From Prevotella sp. (GTDB lineage Bacteria; Bacteroidota; Bacteroidia; Bacteroidales; Bacteroidaceae), in the NCBI GenBank assembly GCA_016283605.1, contig JAEENF010000141.1, forward strand, positions 1 through 5,005: a DNA stretch of 5,005 nt. Reading direction: 5' to 3'. A model generated the notes under the pieces. The model was not told where the DNA came from. It was given only the letters and a program-made list of their open reading frames with translations, and did not search any database. This document shows, piece by piece, positions 1-5,005 of this stretch (position 1 is its first letter; each line of letters begins with the position of its first letter). Position numbers and translations under genes: made by a program.

Positions 1-32
1 TTGAATTAGTAATTACTTTTCTTTTTCGGCAG

Positions 33-64
33 CAAAAATACAAAGAAAATCCGGAACTACCAAG
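33..64 (-). promoter_or_regulatory. Candidate promoter for a gene beyond the left edge
   Basis: Read on the minus strand, TATTTTTG (33-40) matches the Bacteroidota -7 consensus TAnnTTTG. A CTTG (61-64) ends exactly 20 bases upstream, close to the TTTG -33 element at its usual 19-21 base spacing. Transcription would start around positions 24-28 and run off the left edge toward an unseen gene. The -33 part lies inside the terminator hairpin of the GH43 gene, so end and start signals overlap. The AT-rich background makes a chance match possible. Confidence 0.4.
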
Positions 65-74
65 TAATTCCGGA
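38..74 (-). terminator. Intrinsic terminator after the GH43 gene
   Basis: Perfect 7-bp arms TCCGGAA (50-56) and TTCCGGA (68-74) flank an 11-base interval. That interval can add three more pairs (TAC with GTA) beyond one mismatch. On the minus strand the hairpin begins 28 bases after the GH43 stop codon and is followed by ATTTTCTTTGTATTTTTG, a U-rich but interrupted tract. On the plus strand no T-run follows, so it acts in the minus direction only. The position fits the end of the GH43 transcript. Confidence 0.6.
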
Positions 75-86
75 AAAAATATGGAC

Positions 87-98
87 GTAAACGTTTAC
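87..98. promoter_or_regulatory. 12-base palindrome resembling a LacI-family operator
   Basis: GTAAACGTTTAC is perfectly self-complementary with a central CG. With its flanking bases it agrees with the cre/LacI-family operator pattern TGTAAACGTTTACA at 13 of 14 positions. It lies 4 bases past the GH43 stop codon and upstream of the terminator, which is an odd place for an operator. About one perfect 12-base palindrome is expected by chance in a window of this size, so only the resemblance to a known operator makes it notable. Confidence 0.25.
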
Positions 99-102
99 AT
101 TT

Positions 103-1842
103 TTACTGTACGCGCTTGCGGGCATGCGTGTTGCCCTGGGCATCCTGATATTGTTCGATCAGGAGACCCCGATGATCGGCATTGTCCAACCTGCGGCCAG
201 AGAGGTCATAGCGCTGGGCGGCAGTCTGTTGGCGCTCTATAGTCTTGATGGCATCAGCCTGTGCCGCAGTAGCCTGCCAGGCATCGAGGTAGACCTCACC
301 CGAGGCCACGAGGATGAAGATGTTCTTGGTACCCGTAAATACGGTTGGATCCACATCGACCGTGATATCGGTCATCTCGTCTGAAGAGACATCGATCGTA
401 GCCGAAGCTTTGGCACCCTTTCTACCGAAACGCATCTCTATAGTACCTTCTCCCTTAGCACGCAACGTGATCTTTGAAGCACCTGCAGAGCCGAAGTTCA
501 CCTTACGCAGATAGGTCCAACAGCCTTCCTTCATTCTCACCTGCATGTTCTCCGAAGCATCGTTGCCCAATGCATTAATACGGCCGTTCTTCTTGATGTT
601 CGTGAAGTCCTCGTACTCGACACCGCCACAGGTGGCCATTGTCTCAGCCTGTACACCCTCGTAGGGATTCATACCATCACCAACGACATCGGGACCGGTC
701 AGATCCAACTTGACTTTGCTGATGGTCGCCGTCGACTCATTGACCGTAGCCTTATTGACGCAGAGCGAGCGGAAAATACCAAGGTTGGCATCGACAGCAT
801 TCGCTGCCTTCATATTTTCCCTCAAGATAGCGTTGTGGTAGATATGATAGTAAGTACCTTTGAATTTCTGCAGGTGGGAGTGGTTGTTGTTCGTACCATT
901 GCCTGGATGAACGCCGTAGCCCCCTTTATAGACCCAAGAATTGGGATCCATCGGATTGTCTGAAACCATATAGCACATCGTGCATGCGTCGGGTGCCGAA
1001 GCACTGATACCTTTCTCGGTCTTATAGGCATTCCAGTCGTTGGCAAACTCATTGCGGTTTGCCCAGTTGGAACAGTAGGTATAGACGTATTTTCCGCCGA
1101 TGACATTCAGTTCGTTGGCCTCGAAGTGATAAGGTGCGGGAATCTTGACTGCAGACCCATCCACAGCGGTCATCGAGGGCTTGAGTTTTATAATACGGGC
1201 AGCTTCGGGCATCATCGTACTGGGACCAAGACCACCGAAAGAGATCCAGCCCACACCATTGTCGTCGATGGTCACACCCGGGTCGAAATTGGCATTCGTA
1301 CCCGTCTTATTTGCACCTGGAGTATCGTAGTGGATCATCAGTTCCTTGTTAGGCGACTTCCAAGGACCTATGGGCGACTCAGCCGTCAACACACCAACAC
1401 CGTGACTGCTGTTACAGAAATAGAGGAAAAACTCGTCCTTACCTGTTTCGGCATTGGTGCGCCAGATGACTGACGGTGCCCAAGAGACACCATAGCCCTT
1501 GTACCATACACTCGGCGTCCAACCGGCACAGAGCTTTTTCGTATCAATGGTGCCGTGGAAGGTCCAGTTCACCATATCGTCTGTCGAAAAGACCACAATC
1601 GACTTGATGTTACCATAGGTGTTTTCGCCTTTCTTGCCGTTGGCTATAAACTCCTGATGGTCGTTCGAACCGTAGACATACAGTCGGCCGTTATATTCGA
1701 GGGCTGTCGGATCAGCACAGAACACGCTGCCGCTGATAGGGTTACCCTCACTTGTTGCCTTAAACTCCTTTGCCAAAGTCTGCGCGTTCATCTGCAGACC
1801 AAATGCCATCATCATGGCCAGTGAAAATGTTCTTAATTGCAT
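103..1842 (-). CDS. Secreted family 43 glycoside hydrolase with CBM6-like domain (alpha-L-arabinofuranosidase / beta-xylosidase type)
   Basis: This predicted exo- or endo-acting hydrolase would cleave arabinosyl or xylosyl linkages in plant polysaccharide. Residues 1-21 form a signal peptide (MQLRT, hydrophobic stretch, MNA before Q). The five-bladed propeller spans about residues 35-380. Likely catalytic residues are D44 in CADPTALEYNGRLYVYG (base), D187 in NFDPGVTIDDNG (pKa modulator) and E241 in YHFEANEL (acid). A CBM6-like beta-sandwich follows at about 396-523 (YEGVQAETMA at its start, VYLDAWQ at its end). The tail from about 545 (YDLSGRRL, GLLIEQY, final KRV) resembles a degenerate type IX sorting domain. 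I chose the ATG at 1842: the frame stays open to a TTG at 1884, but that TTG lies in a palindrome and upstream of the -7 box. A promoter (1863-1870) and terminator (38-74) suggest a single-gene transcript. The family is confident; substrate and subfamily are not determined. Confidence 0.9.
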   Translation of the reverse strand: MQLRTFSLAMMMAFGLQMNAQTLAKEFKATSEGNPISGSVFCADPTALEYNGRLYVYGSNDHQEFIANGKKGENTYGNIKSIVVFSTDDMVNWTFHGTIDTKKLCAGWTPSVWYKGYGVSWAPSVIWRTNAETGKDEFFLYFCNSSHGVGVLTAESPIGPWKSPNKELMIHYDTPGANKTGTNANFDPGVTIDDNGVGWISFGGLGPSTMMPEAARIIKLKPSMTAVDGSAVKIPAPYHFEANELNVIGGKYVYTYCSNWANRNEFANDWNAYKTEKGISASAPDACTMCYMVSDNPMDPNSWVYKGGYGVHPGNGTNNNHSHLQKFKGTYYHIYHNAILRENMKAANAVDANLGIFRSLCVNKATVNESTATISKVKLDLTGPDVVGDGMNPYEGVQAETMATCGGVEYEDFTNIKKNGRINALGNDASENMQVRMKEGCWTYLRKVNFGSAGASKITLRAKGEGTIEMRFGRKGAKASATIDVSSDEMTDITVDVDPTVFTGTKNIFILVASGEVYLDAWQATAAQADAIKTIERQQTAAQRYDLSGRRLDNADHRGLLIEQYQDAQGNTHARKRVQ

Positions 1843-1849
1843 AGCTGAT

Positions 1850-1888
1850 AAAAAATTTGCTGCAAAGGTAATCCTTTTCAGCAAATTT
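1850..1888 (-). terminator. 36-base palindrome with T-run: probable GH2 terminator overlapping the GH43 promoter
   Basis: The 10-bp arms AAATTTGCTG (1853-1862) and CAGCAAATTT (1879-1888) are perfectly complementary. Inside them, after one mismatch (1863 against 1878), AAAGG (1864-1868) pairs with CCTTT (1873-1877) around a 4-base loop. That gives 15 pairs with one mismatch. On the minus strand it begins 38 bases after the GH2 stop and runs into six T's (1850-1855), as an intrinsic terminator should. The stem is only moderately GC-rich. The GH43 -7 box occupies the loop and inner stem, so the palindrome could instead, or also, be an operator. Confidence 0.55.
1863..1870 (-). promoter_or_regulatory. 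Bacteroidota -7 promoter box of the GH43 gene
   Basis: TACCTTTG on the minus strand is an exact match to TAnnTTTG and ends 20 bases before the ATG at 1842. Transcription would start near 1855-1859, leaving a leader of about 13-17 bases. No good TTTG element lies at the usual 19-21 base spacing upstream; the nearest TTTG is only 11 bases away. The promoter may therefore be weak or need an activator. Its position rules out the upstream TTG start for the GH43 gene. Confidence 0.6.
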
Positions 1889-1926
1889 CCTATACTTTTC
1901 CCTTAAACTTTTGAATATTTTAAAGG

Positions 1927-4554
1927 TTACTGGATGCCGAAGTCCTGTTGTTGCTTCTCAACTTCCTCCAGTTGTTTGCGACGCTCGGCCTCGGTCATCG
2001 TCGGAGAATTCACAGGAACAGATCCCATGAGCTGTCGACGACTCACGGGACCAGTCCCCGTGAGATCCTTGTAACACATCTTGCCCTCGTAGGGGATGCT
2101 GGAGATGGTGAGGGTGTCGGCAGCCGGTGCGTGAGTACCCTCGAACGTGCTGCGGGCGATGATGCGGATCTCTCCCGCCTGATGGGTGCTGCGCACGAGG
2201 ATCGGTGCACTGCCCCACTCCACCTGACGCGGATTGGCAGCGATAGAGGCATCACCAATAATACGACCCTCACCCTCGACCGTAAAGGACACATGTTCGC
2301 GGGCCAGACGACGGACGTTGCCGTTATCGTCGGTAATCTCTGCGACGACCACGATGAAGTCAGAACCGTCAGCCACGAGCGGCTTACCCATCTCGTCGGC
2401 ATAGAGACGGATCTTCGTACTCCGGCGCGACGGCATCTTTTCAACCGTGCAGACCACCTGTCCGTCCTTGATACCCTCAGCCACGAACTTCACCGTCTGC
2501 CAGGAACGTTTATTGTAACTCTGTTCGCGGGCTTTCCAGAAATCCCAGAAGCCCTTGAAGACGACGGGGGCGTTAGGCTGGCCGTTGGGATCATGAACGA
2601 CGGGGAGCGTAGCCGATTTCCAACCGTCAAGGGCGGTCAGACGGACGCTGTCGCAATTGGTGAAGACGGTGACGTCGGCGGGCGAGAACTGGGTCATCTC
2701 GTGGGCGATGGTCAGGATTGGTGACACCCTAGGTGTCTGCTGCGCCTTGAACATATCAAGGGCATATTTCGGCTGACGGAAGGCATCGTAAATACCCCCG
2801 AGGTAAGCATCAGGATGATAGCCGCGCTGATGGTCGAAAGGATGCCAGAGACAACCGCCGATGAACTGTCGCTGTCCGTGATACATCTGACCATAGGTAT
2901 CAGCGAGCGAGAGTGCGGCCGCCAGCTGTGCATGCTCGCCCCAGCCACGAGCGGCGCGGTTGATGGCGTTGTGCGCATACCAGTCGTCAACATACTCACC
3001 CCACTCACGGGTGAAGATACACTTGTTGATATCGTCGTATTTGCCGTTGGCGATATTATAGGCCCAGTCATAGAGCACGTCGTAGTTGTCCTTAACACCT
3101 GCCGAGTTCAGATCAGCCGCAGCCACAGGCCGGCCTTCGAAGGGATACTCCTCACGCGTCACCTGCAACGCCTTCAGGGCGAAGTCCTCCGGATAACGGG
3201 TCTCGTTCAGGATGGGTTCCCACATCAGCACACAGGGATGGTTGCGGTCGCGACGGATGATATCGCGGGTGTTCTGATGCACCATCTCCGCCCACTTCGG
3301 GTCCTTGTTCCAGAACTGCCAGCCCGGCGTAGGTACGATGATGAAGAGTCCCAGCTCGTCGCAGGCGTCCATAAACGACGGATCCTGAGGATAGTGAGCC
3401 GCACGGACGATGGTCATACCCGCATCCTTCAGGCGCTTGGCATCGCGCCATTGCTGCGAGTTGGGCAAGGCATTGCCCACATAAGCAAAATCCTGATGAC
3501 GGTTACCACCCACAAACTGATGATAGGGTTTGCCGTTCAACCAGAAGCCGTCCTTCCCACGGAACTCCGCCTTGCGGATACCCATACGGACAATACCGCC
3601 GTCGAGCGACGTTTTGCCGTCCATCACCTGTAATTCGACGGTGTAGAGGTATGGGGACTCGGGCGACCAGAGACGGGGAGTGGAAAGTGAAGAGTGAAGA
3701 GTGAAGAGTGAAGAATTTGCTACCGCACGGGATTGGCGGAGGGTCTTGATGAGACGGCCTTCGGCATCCTTGATACGGGCGACGAGAGTCACAGTCTTCT
3801 TGGTATTGTCCTGTCTCCTTGTCTCCCTGTCTCCCTGTCTCCCAATCTCCACATCGATGAAGACATCAGCCTTCTTCTCCGAGATATTCGCATAGTGCAG
3901 GAAGACGCCGCCGCCAGCTACCTGATTGCGCTCGATGGCATCAGTGATGGCCACCTCCGACTTACCAATCAGCCACACGTCACGATACATACCGCCGTGA
4001 TAGGTGAAGTCCAGCTGGGTCTGTTTCTTGCCAGGAGGATAGTTGGCATCGTCGCTATTGTCGGCCTTGACGGCAATGAGACATCTGTCGCCGGCCTTCA
4101 CACCTTCGGCCGTAAGGTCGATGGTGATGGGCAGATAACCACCGAGATGTTCCTTTACCAGCCGGCCGTTCACATAGACCCACTGCTTACCCATGATGGC
4201 CTCGAAGTGGACGGTAACCGTCTTACCCGTCATATCCTGAGGAACGACAAACGACTTCCGGTACCAGCACACCCCTTGGTAATTGCGGCATCCGCTGGCC
4301 TCGGAGGGTTCCAAGCGGTCGATGTGCGGGGCGCAGACGATCTCCCACTTCGTATCGTCGAAGCCTTTTGCCTCGGCACCTTTCGCGTCACCCAACATGA
4401 AGCGCCAACCTTCGTTGAAGTTATACACGATGCGACCGCTGCCCTCAAGGGGGAAGAGACCGGCTACCGACTGTGCGGTAGCAGTGAAGAGTGAAGCGTG
4501 AATAGTGAATAGTATGAATACCAAACACCTTAAACCTAAATCTGCCTTTTTCAT
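1927..4554 (-). CDS. Secreted family 2 glycoside hydrolase, beta-galactosidase type
   Basis: This is a complete 875-residue GH2 enzyme, probably removing beta-linked galactose or a related sugar by a retaining mechanism outside the cytoplasm. Residues 1-27 are a signal peptide cleaved after ATA before Q; C10 is too early to be a lipobox cysteine. The order is: sugar-binding domain at about 40-200 (WYRKSFVVP, VNGRLVKEHLGGY, YHGGMYRDVWL); Ig-like domain at about 205-330; catalytic barrel at about 335-610 (GGNRHQDFAYVG, RAAHYPQDPSFMDACDELGLF); Ig-like C-terminal domains to about 825 (EITDDNGNVRR, VSFTVEGEGRIIGD); charged tail (AERRKQLEEVEKQQQDFG). E451 in WEPILNE is the likely acid/base and E517 in REWGE the likely nucleophile. 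The ATG at 4554 is chosen over an in-frame TTG at 4581 because it begins the signal peptide and the TTG overlaps the upstream stop region. Three short tandem repeats lie inside the frame. The family is confident; sugar specificity is not. Confidence 0.93.
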   Translation of the reverse strand: MKKADLGLRCLVFILFTIHASLFTATAQSVAGLFPLEGSGRIVYNFNEGWRFMLGDAKGAEAKGFDDTKWEIVCAPHIDRLEPSEASGCRNYQGVCWYRKSFVVPQDMTGKTVTVHFEAIMGKQWVYVNGRLVKEHLGGYLPITIDLTAEGVKAGDRCLIAVKADNSDDANYPPGKKQTQLDFTYHGGMYRDVWLIGKSEVAITDAIERNQVAGGGVFLHYANISEKKADVFIDVEIGRQGDRETRRQDNTKKTVTLVARIKDAEGRLIKTLRQSRAVANSSLFTLHSSLSTPRLWSPESPYLYTVELQVMDGKTSLDGGIVRMGIRKAEFRGKDGFWLNGKPYHQFVGGNRHQDFAYVGNALPNSQQWRDAKRLKDAGMTIVRAAHYPQDPSFMDACDELGLFIIVPTPGWQFWNKDPKWAEMVHQNTRDIIRRDRNHPCVLMWEPILNETRYPEDFALKALQVTREEYPFEGRPVAAADLNSAGVKDNYDVLYDWAYNIANGKYDDINKCIFTREWGEYVDDWYAHNAINRAARGWGEHAQLAAALSLADTYGQMYHGQRQFIGGCLWHPFDHQRGYHPDAYLGGIYDAFRQPKYALDMFKAQQTPRVSPILTIAHEMTQFSPADVTVFTNCDSVRLTALDGWKSATLPVVHDPNGQPNAPVVFKGFWDFWKAREQSYNKRSWQTVKFVAEGIKDGQVVCTVEKMPSRRSTKIRLYADEMGKPLVADGSDFIVVVAEITDDNGNVRRLAREHVSFTVEGEGRIIGDASIAANPRQVEWGSAPILVRSTHQAGEIRIIARSTFEGTHAPAADTLTISSIPYEGKMCYKDLTGTGPVSRRQLMGSVPVNSPTMTEAERRKQLEEVEKQQQDFGIQ
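3680..3714. repeat. Heptamer tandem repeat (GTGAAGA x4 plus one degenerate unit) inside the GH2 gene
   Basis: Four exact GTGAAGA units fill 3687-3714, preceded by a degenerate GTGGAAA (3680-3686). On the coding strand the units read TCTTCAC and encode residues 281-292, SSLFTLHSSLST. These lie just before the conserved PRLWSPESPYLYTV strand of the Ig-like domain, in a loop where length varies. The unit is not a multiple of three, so gain or loss of one unit would shift the frame. The reading frame is intact here. Confidence 0.95.
3718..3728. repeat. 11-base motif TGCTACCGCAC beside the heptamer array (one arm of a distant inverted pair)
   Basis: TGCTACCGCAC lies 3 bases after the GTGAAGA array. 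Its exact reverse complement, GTGCGGTAGCA, lies at 4473-4483 immediately before a second array of the same heptamer. An 11-base inverted match alone is expected a few times by chance in this window. Both arms touching the same heptamer is much less likely to be accidental. It may be the right end of a small repeat element. Confidence 0.55.
3812..3843. repeat. Octamer tandem repeat (TGTCTCCC x4) inside the GH2 gene
   Basis: The units are TGTCTCCT followed by three exact TGTCTCCC copies, with degenerate flanks (AATCTCCA at 3844-3851). On the coding strand it reads GGGAGACA and encodes residues 238-248, GRQGDRETRRQ. This is a very polar insert between DVFIDVEI and NTKKTVTLVARI in the Ig-like domain, consistent with a surface loop between two strands. 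The composition is unlike the rest of the protein. Change by one unit would shift the frame. Confidence 0.95.
4463..4482. repeat. Small hairpin at the signal-peptide cleavage site of the GH2 gene
   Basis: GCTACCG (4463-4469) and CGGTAGC (4476-4482) form a perfect 7-bp stem with a 6-base loop. The stem encodes part of TATAQSVAGL, around the predicted cleavage site. One arm lies within the 11-base motif at 4473-4483. No T-run follows in either direction, so it is not a terminator. It may be incidental or part of the repeat element next to it. Confidence 0.5.
4473..4483. repeat. 11-base motif GTGCGGTAGCA beside the second heptamer array (other arm of the inverted pair)
   Basis: This exact reverse complement of the motif at 3718-3728 directly abuts the heptamer array that starts at 4484. 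Here the motif lies to the left of the array, whereas at the other site it lies to the right. The two sites therefore look like complementary halves of one layout: motif, heptamer array, inverted motif. Confidence 0.55.
4484..4511. repeat. Heptamer tandem repeat forming part of the GH2 signal peptide
   Basis: Four diverged units run end to end: GTGAAGA, GTGAAGC, GTGAATA, GTGAATA. This is the same heptamer family as the array at 3680-3714. On the coding strand it encodes residues 15-24, LFTIHASLFT, which is the second half of the hydrophobic core of the signal peptide and ends three residues before the predicted cleavage site. It is read in the same frame as the internal copy (SSLFTLHSSL). Confidence 0.9.
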
Positions 4555-4568
4555 ATCAATATTATAAT

Positions 4569-4596
4569 GTTCAATCTTCAATGTTCAATGTTCAAT
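4569..4596. repeat. Heptamer tandem repeat (GTTCAAT x4) spanning the end of the BNR gene and the gap
   Basis: The units are GTTCAAT, CTTCAAT, GTTCAAT, GTTCAAT. On the coding strand (ATTGAAC) the array supplies the last codons of the BNR protein (IEH), its TGA stop at 4585-4587, and the first half of the gap before the GH2 gene. This is a different heptamer from the GTGAAGA family. A change in unit number would alter the C-terminus and the spacing to the GH2 start. Confidence 0.9.
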
Positions 4597-5005
4597 CTTA
4601 TCAAGGTCGATCTGTTTGTAGCTGACACGCTGTCGCCGCCAGGTATAGACACAGTGGAGCTTGCCGTCGCGACCCTGGATGATGGCCGGATAGCTGTACT
4701 GATCGATGGGTGATGCCTCGAGGGTAAGCACATGCCGCCAATGGGTACCGTCATCGCTCAGGGCGATGGAGCAAGGTGTGCGCACACCCTTTGGTGTCAG
4801 CGGCAAGGTTTCAAAGTTGTTATAGATCAGCGCATGCCGACCATCCTGCAACGTGACGGCGTCGGTACCGCTCTGATTGTTCTCCACCTCGGTGAGCGTG
4901 ACTGGCGTCCAGGTGTCACCGTTATCGCTGCTGAAACTCGTGGCGAGACGGGCGTTGTGAGTACGCATCAGCACCTGCAGACGACCGTCCTTCAACTTCA
5001 GGATC
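4585..5005 (-). CDS. BNR/Asp-box (sialidase-fold) protein, C-terminal part; continues past the right edge
   Basis: The last 139 codons of a beta-propeller protein are visible; the frame is open to the window edge, so the start lies outside. A TTG at 4993-4995 is internal, because the preceding codons read ILK and complete the strand ILKLKDGRLQVLMRT. A canonical Asp box, SSDNGDTW, lies at 4909-4932 and a second, SDDGTHW, at 4738-4758. The closing strand YSYPAIIQGRDGKLHCVYTWRR is typical of BNR_2-type proteins often annotated as exo-alpha-sialidase. The catalytic arginines and acid cannot be judged from this part, and neighbouring GH2 and GH43 enzymes suggest a plant-polysaccharide role rather than sialic acid. 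It may be a hydrolase, a lyase or a non-enzymatic propeller. Its stop lies 30 bases before the GH2 ATG with no terminator between, so the two probably share a transcript. Confidence 0.85.
   Translation of the reverse strand, partial: ILKLKDGRLQVLMRTHNARLATSFSSDNGDTWTPVTLTEVENNQSGTDAVTLQDGRHALIYNNFETLPLTPKGVRTPCSIALSDDGTHWRHVLTLEASPIDQYSYPAIIQGRDGKLHCVYTWRRQRVSYKQIDLDKIEH

Noticed and set aside
124..1824. Plus-strand open frames opposite the GH43 gene (for example 1126-1473 and 1555-1824)
   Set aside because: They are short, antisense to a confident gene, and have no family features or promoter.
1843..1884. TTG start at 1884 giving the GH43 protein 14 extra residues
   Set aside because: The extension lies in the terminator-like palindrome and covers the -7 promoter box; the ATG at 1842 begins a proper signal peptide.
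1901..1926. Inverted repeat CCTTAAA / TTTAAAGG just after the GH2 stop
   Set aside because: The stem is AT-rich with a bulge and no T-run follows on the minus strand; the 36-base palindrome next to it is far stronger.
1948..4494. Long plus-strand open frames at 1948-2724, 2815-3633 and 3733-4494, opposite the GH2 gene
   Set aside because: They lie wholly antisense to a well-supported GH2 gene, show no recognisable domain or signal, and are expected from its GC-rich codon use.
4557..4564. TAATATTG as a -7 box for a separate GH2 promoter
   Set aside because: It has one mismatch to TAnnTTTG and ends only 2 bases before the ATG, so transcription would start inside the coding region.
4555..4581. 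TTG start at 4581 for the GH2 gene
   Set aside because: It lies within the tandem repeat near the upstream stop, and the ATG at 4554 directly begins the signal peptide (MKK).
3680..4596. CRISPR-like array
   Set aside because: The repeats are 7-8 bases, directly abutting and without spacers, so they are simple tandem repeats.

Overview
The window looks like a carbohydrate-degradation locus from a Bacteroidota genome, most likely Bacteroidales and Prevotella-like. The reasons are the enzyme families present, TAnnTTTG-type promoter boxes, AT-rich gene starts without Shine-Dalgarno sequences, a possible type IX secretion tail on one enzyme, and short 7-8 base tandem repeats scattered in and between genes. 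The genus is an inference.

All real genes lie on the minus strand, so transcription runs from high to low coordinates. First is the C-terminal part of a BNR/Asp-box (sialidase-fold) protein that runs off the right edge (4585-5005). Thirty bases later comes a complete secreted glycoside hydrolase family 2 enzyme of the beta-galactosidase type (1927-4554, 875 aa). No terminator lies between these two, so they are probably co-transcribed. Next is an 84-base gap holding a 36-base near-perfect palindrome that ends in six T's (probable terminator of the GH2 transcript). A Bacteroidota -7 box (TACCTTTG) sits in the middle of that palindrome. It probably drives the third gene, a secreted family 43 glycoside hydrolase with a CBM6-like module and a degenerate C-terminal sorting tail (103-1842, 579 aa). 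After it come a 12-base palindrome resembling a LacI-family operator, an intrinsic terminator, and a candidate promoter for a further minus-strand gene beyond the left edge.

Together the enzymes would remove galactosyl-type and arabinosyl/xylosyl-type units from a plant polysaccharide, in the periplasm or at the cell surface. No SusC/SusD pair or regulator is visible, so calling this a polysaccharide utilization locus is inference.

The least ordinary signal is four short tandem repeats within about 920 bases of the GH2 gene and its upstream gap (3680-4596). Three are heptamer arrays and one is an octamer array. Three lie inside the GH2 reading frame: one forms part of the signal peptide, and two fall in loops of the Ig-like domain. 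Two of the heptamer arrays also abut an 11-base motif in opposite orientations, as if each were half of a small element with inverted ends. I see no RNA gene, CRISPR array, insertion sequence or defence system.
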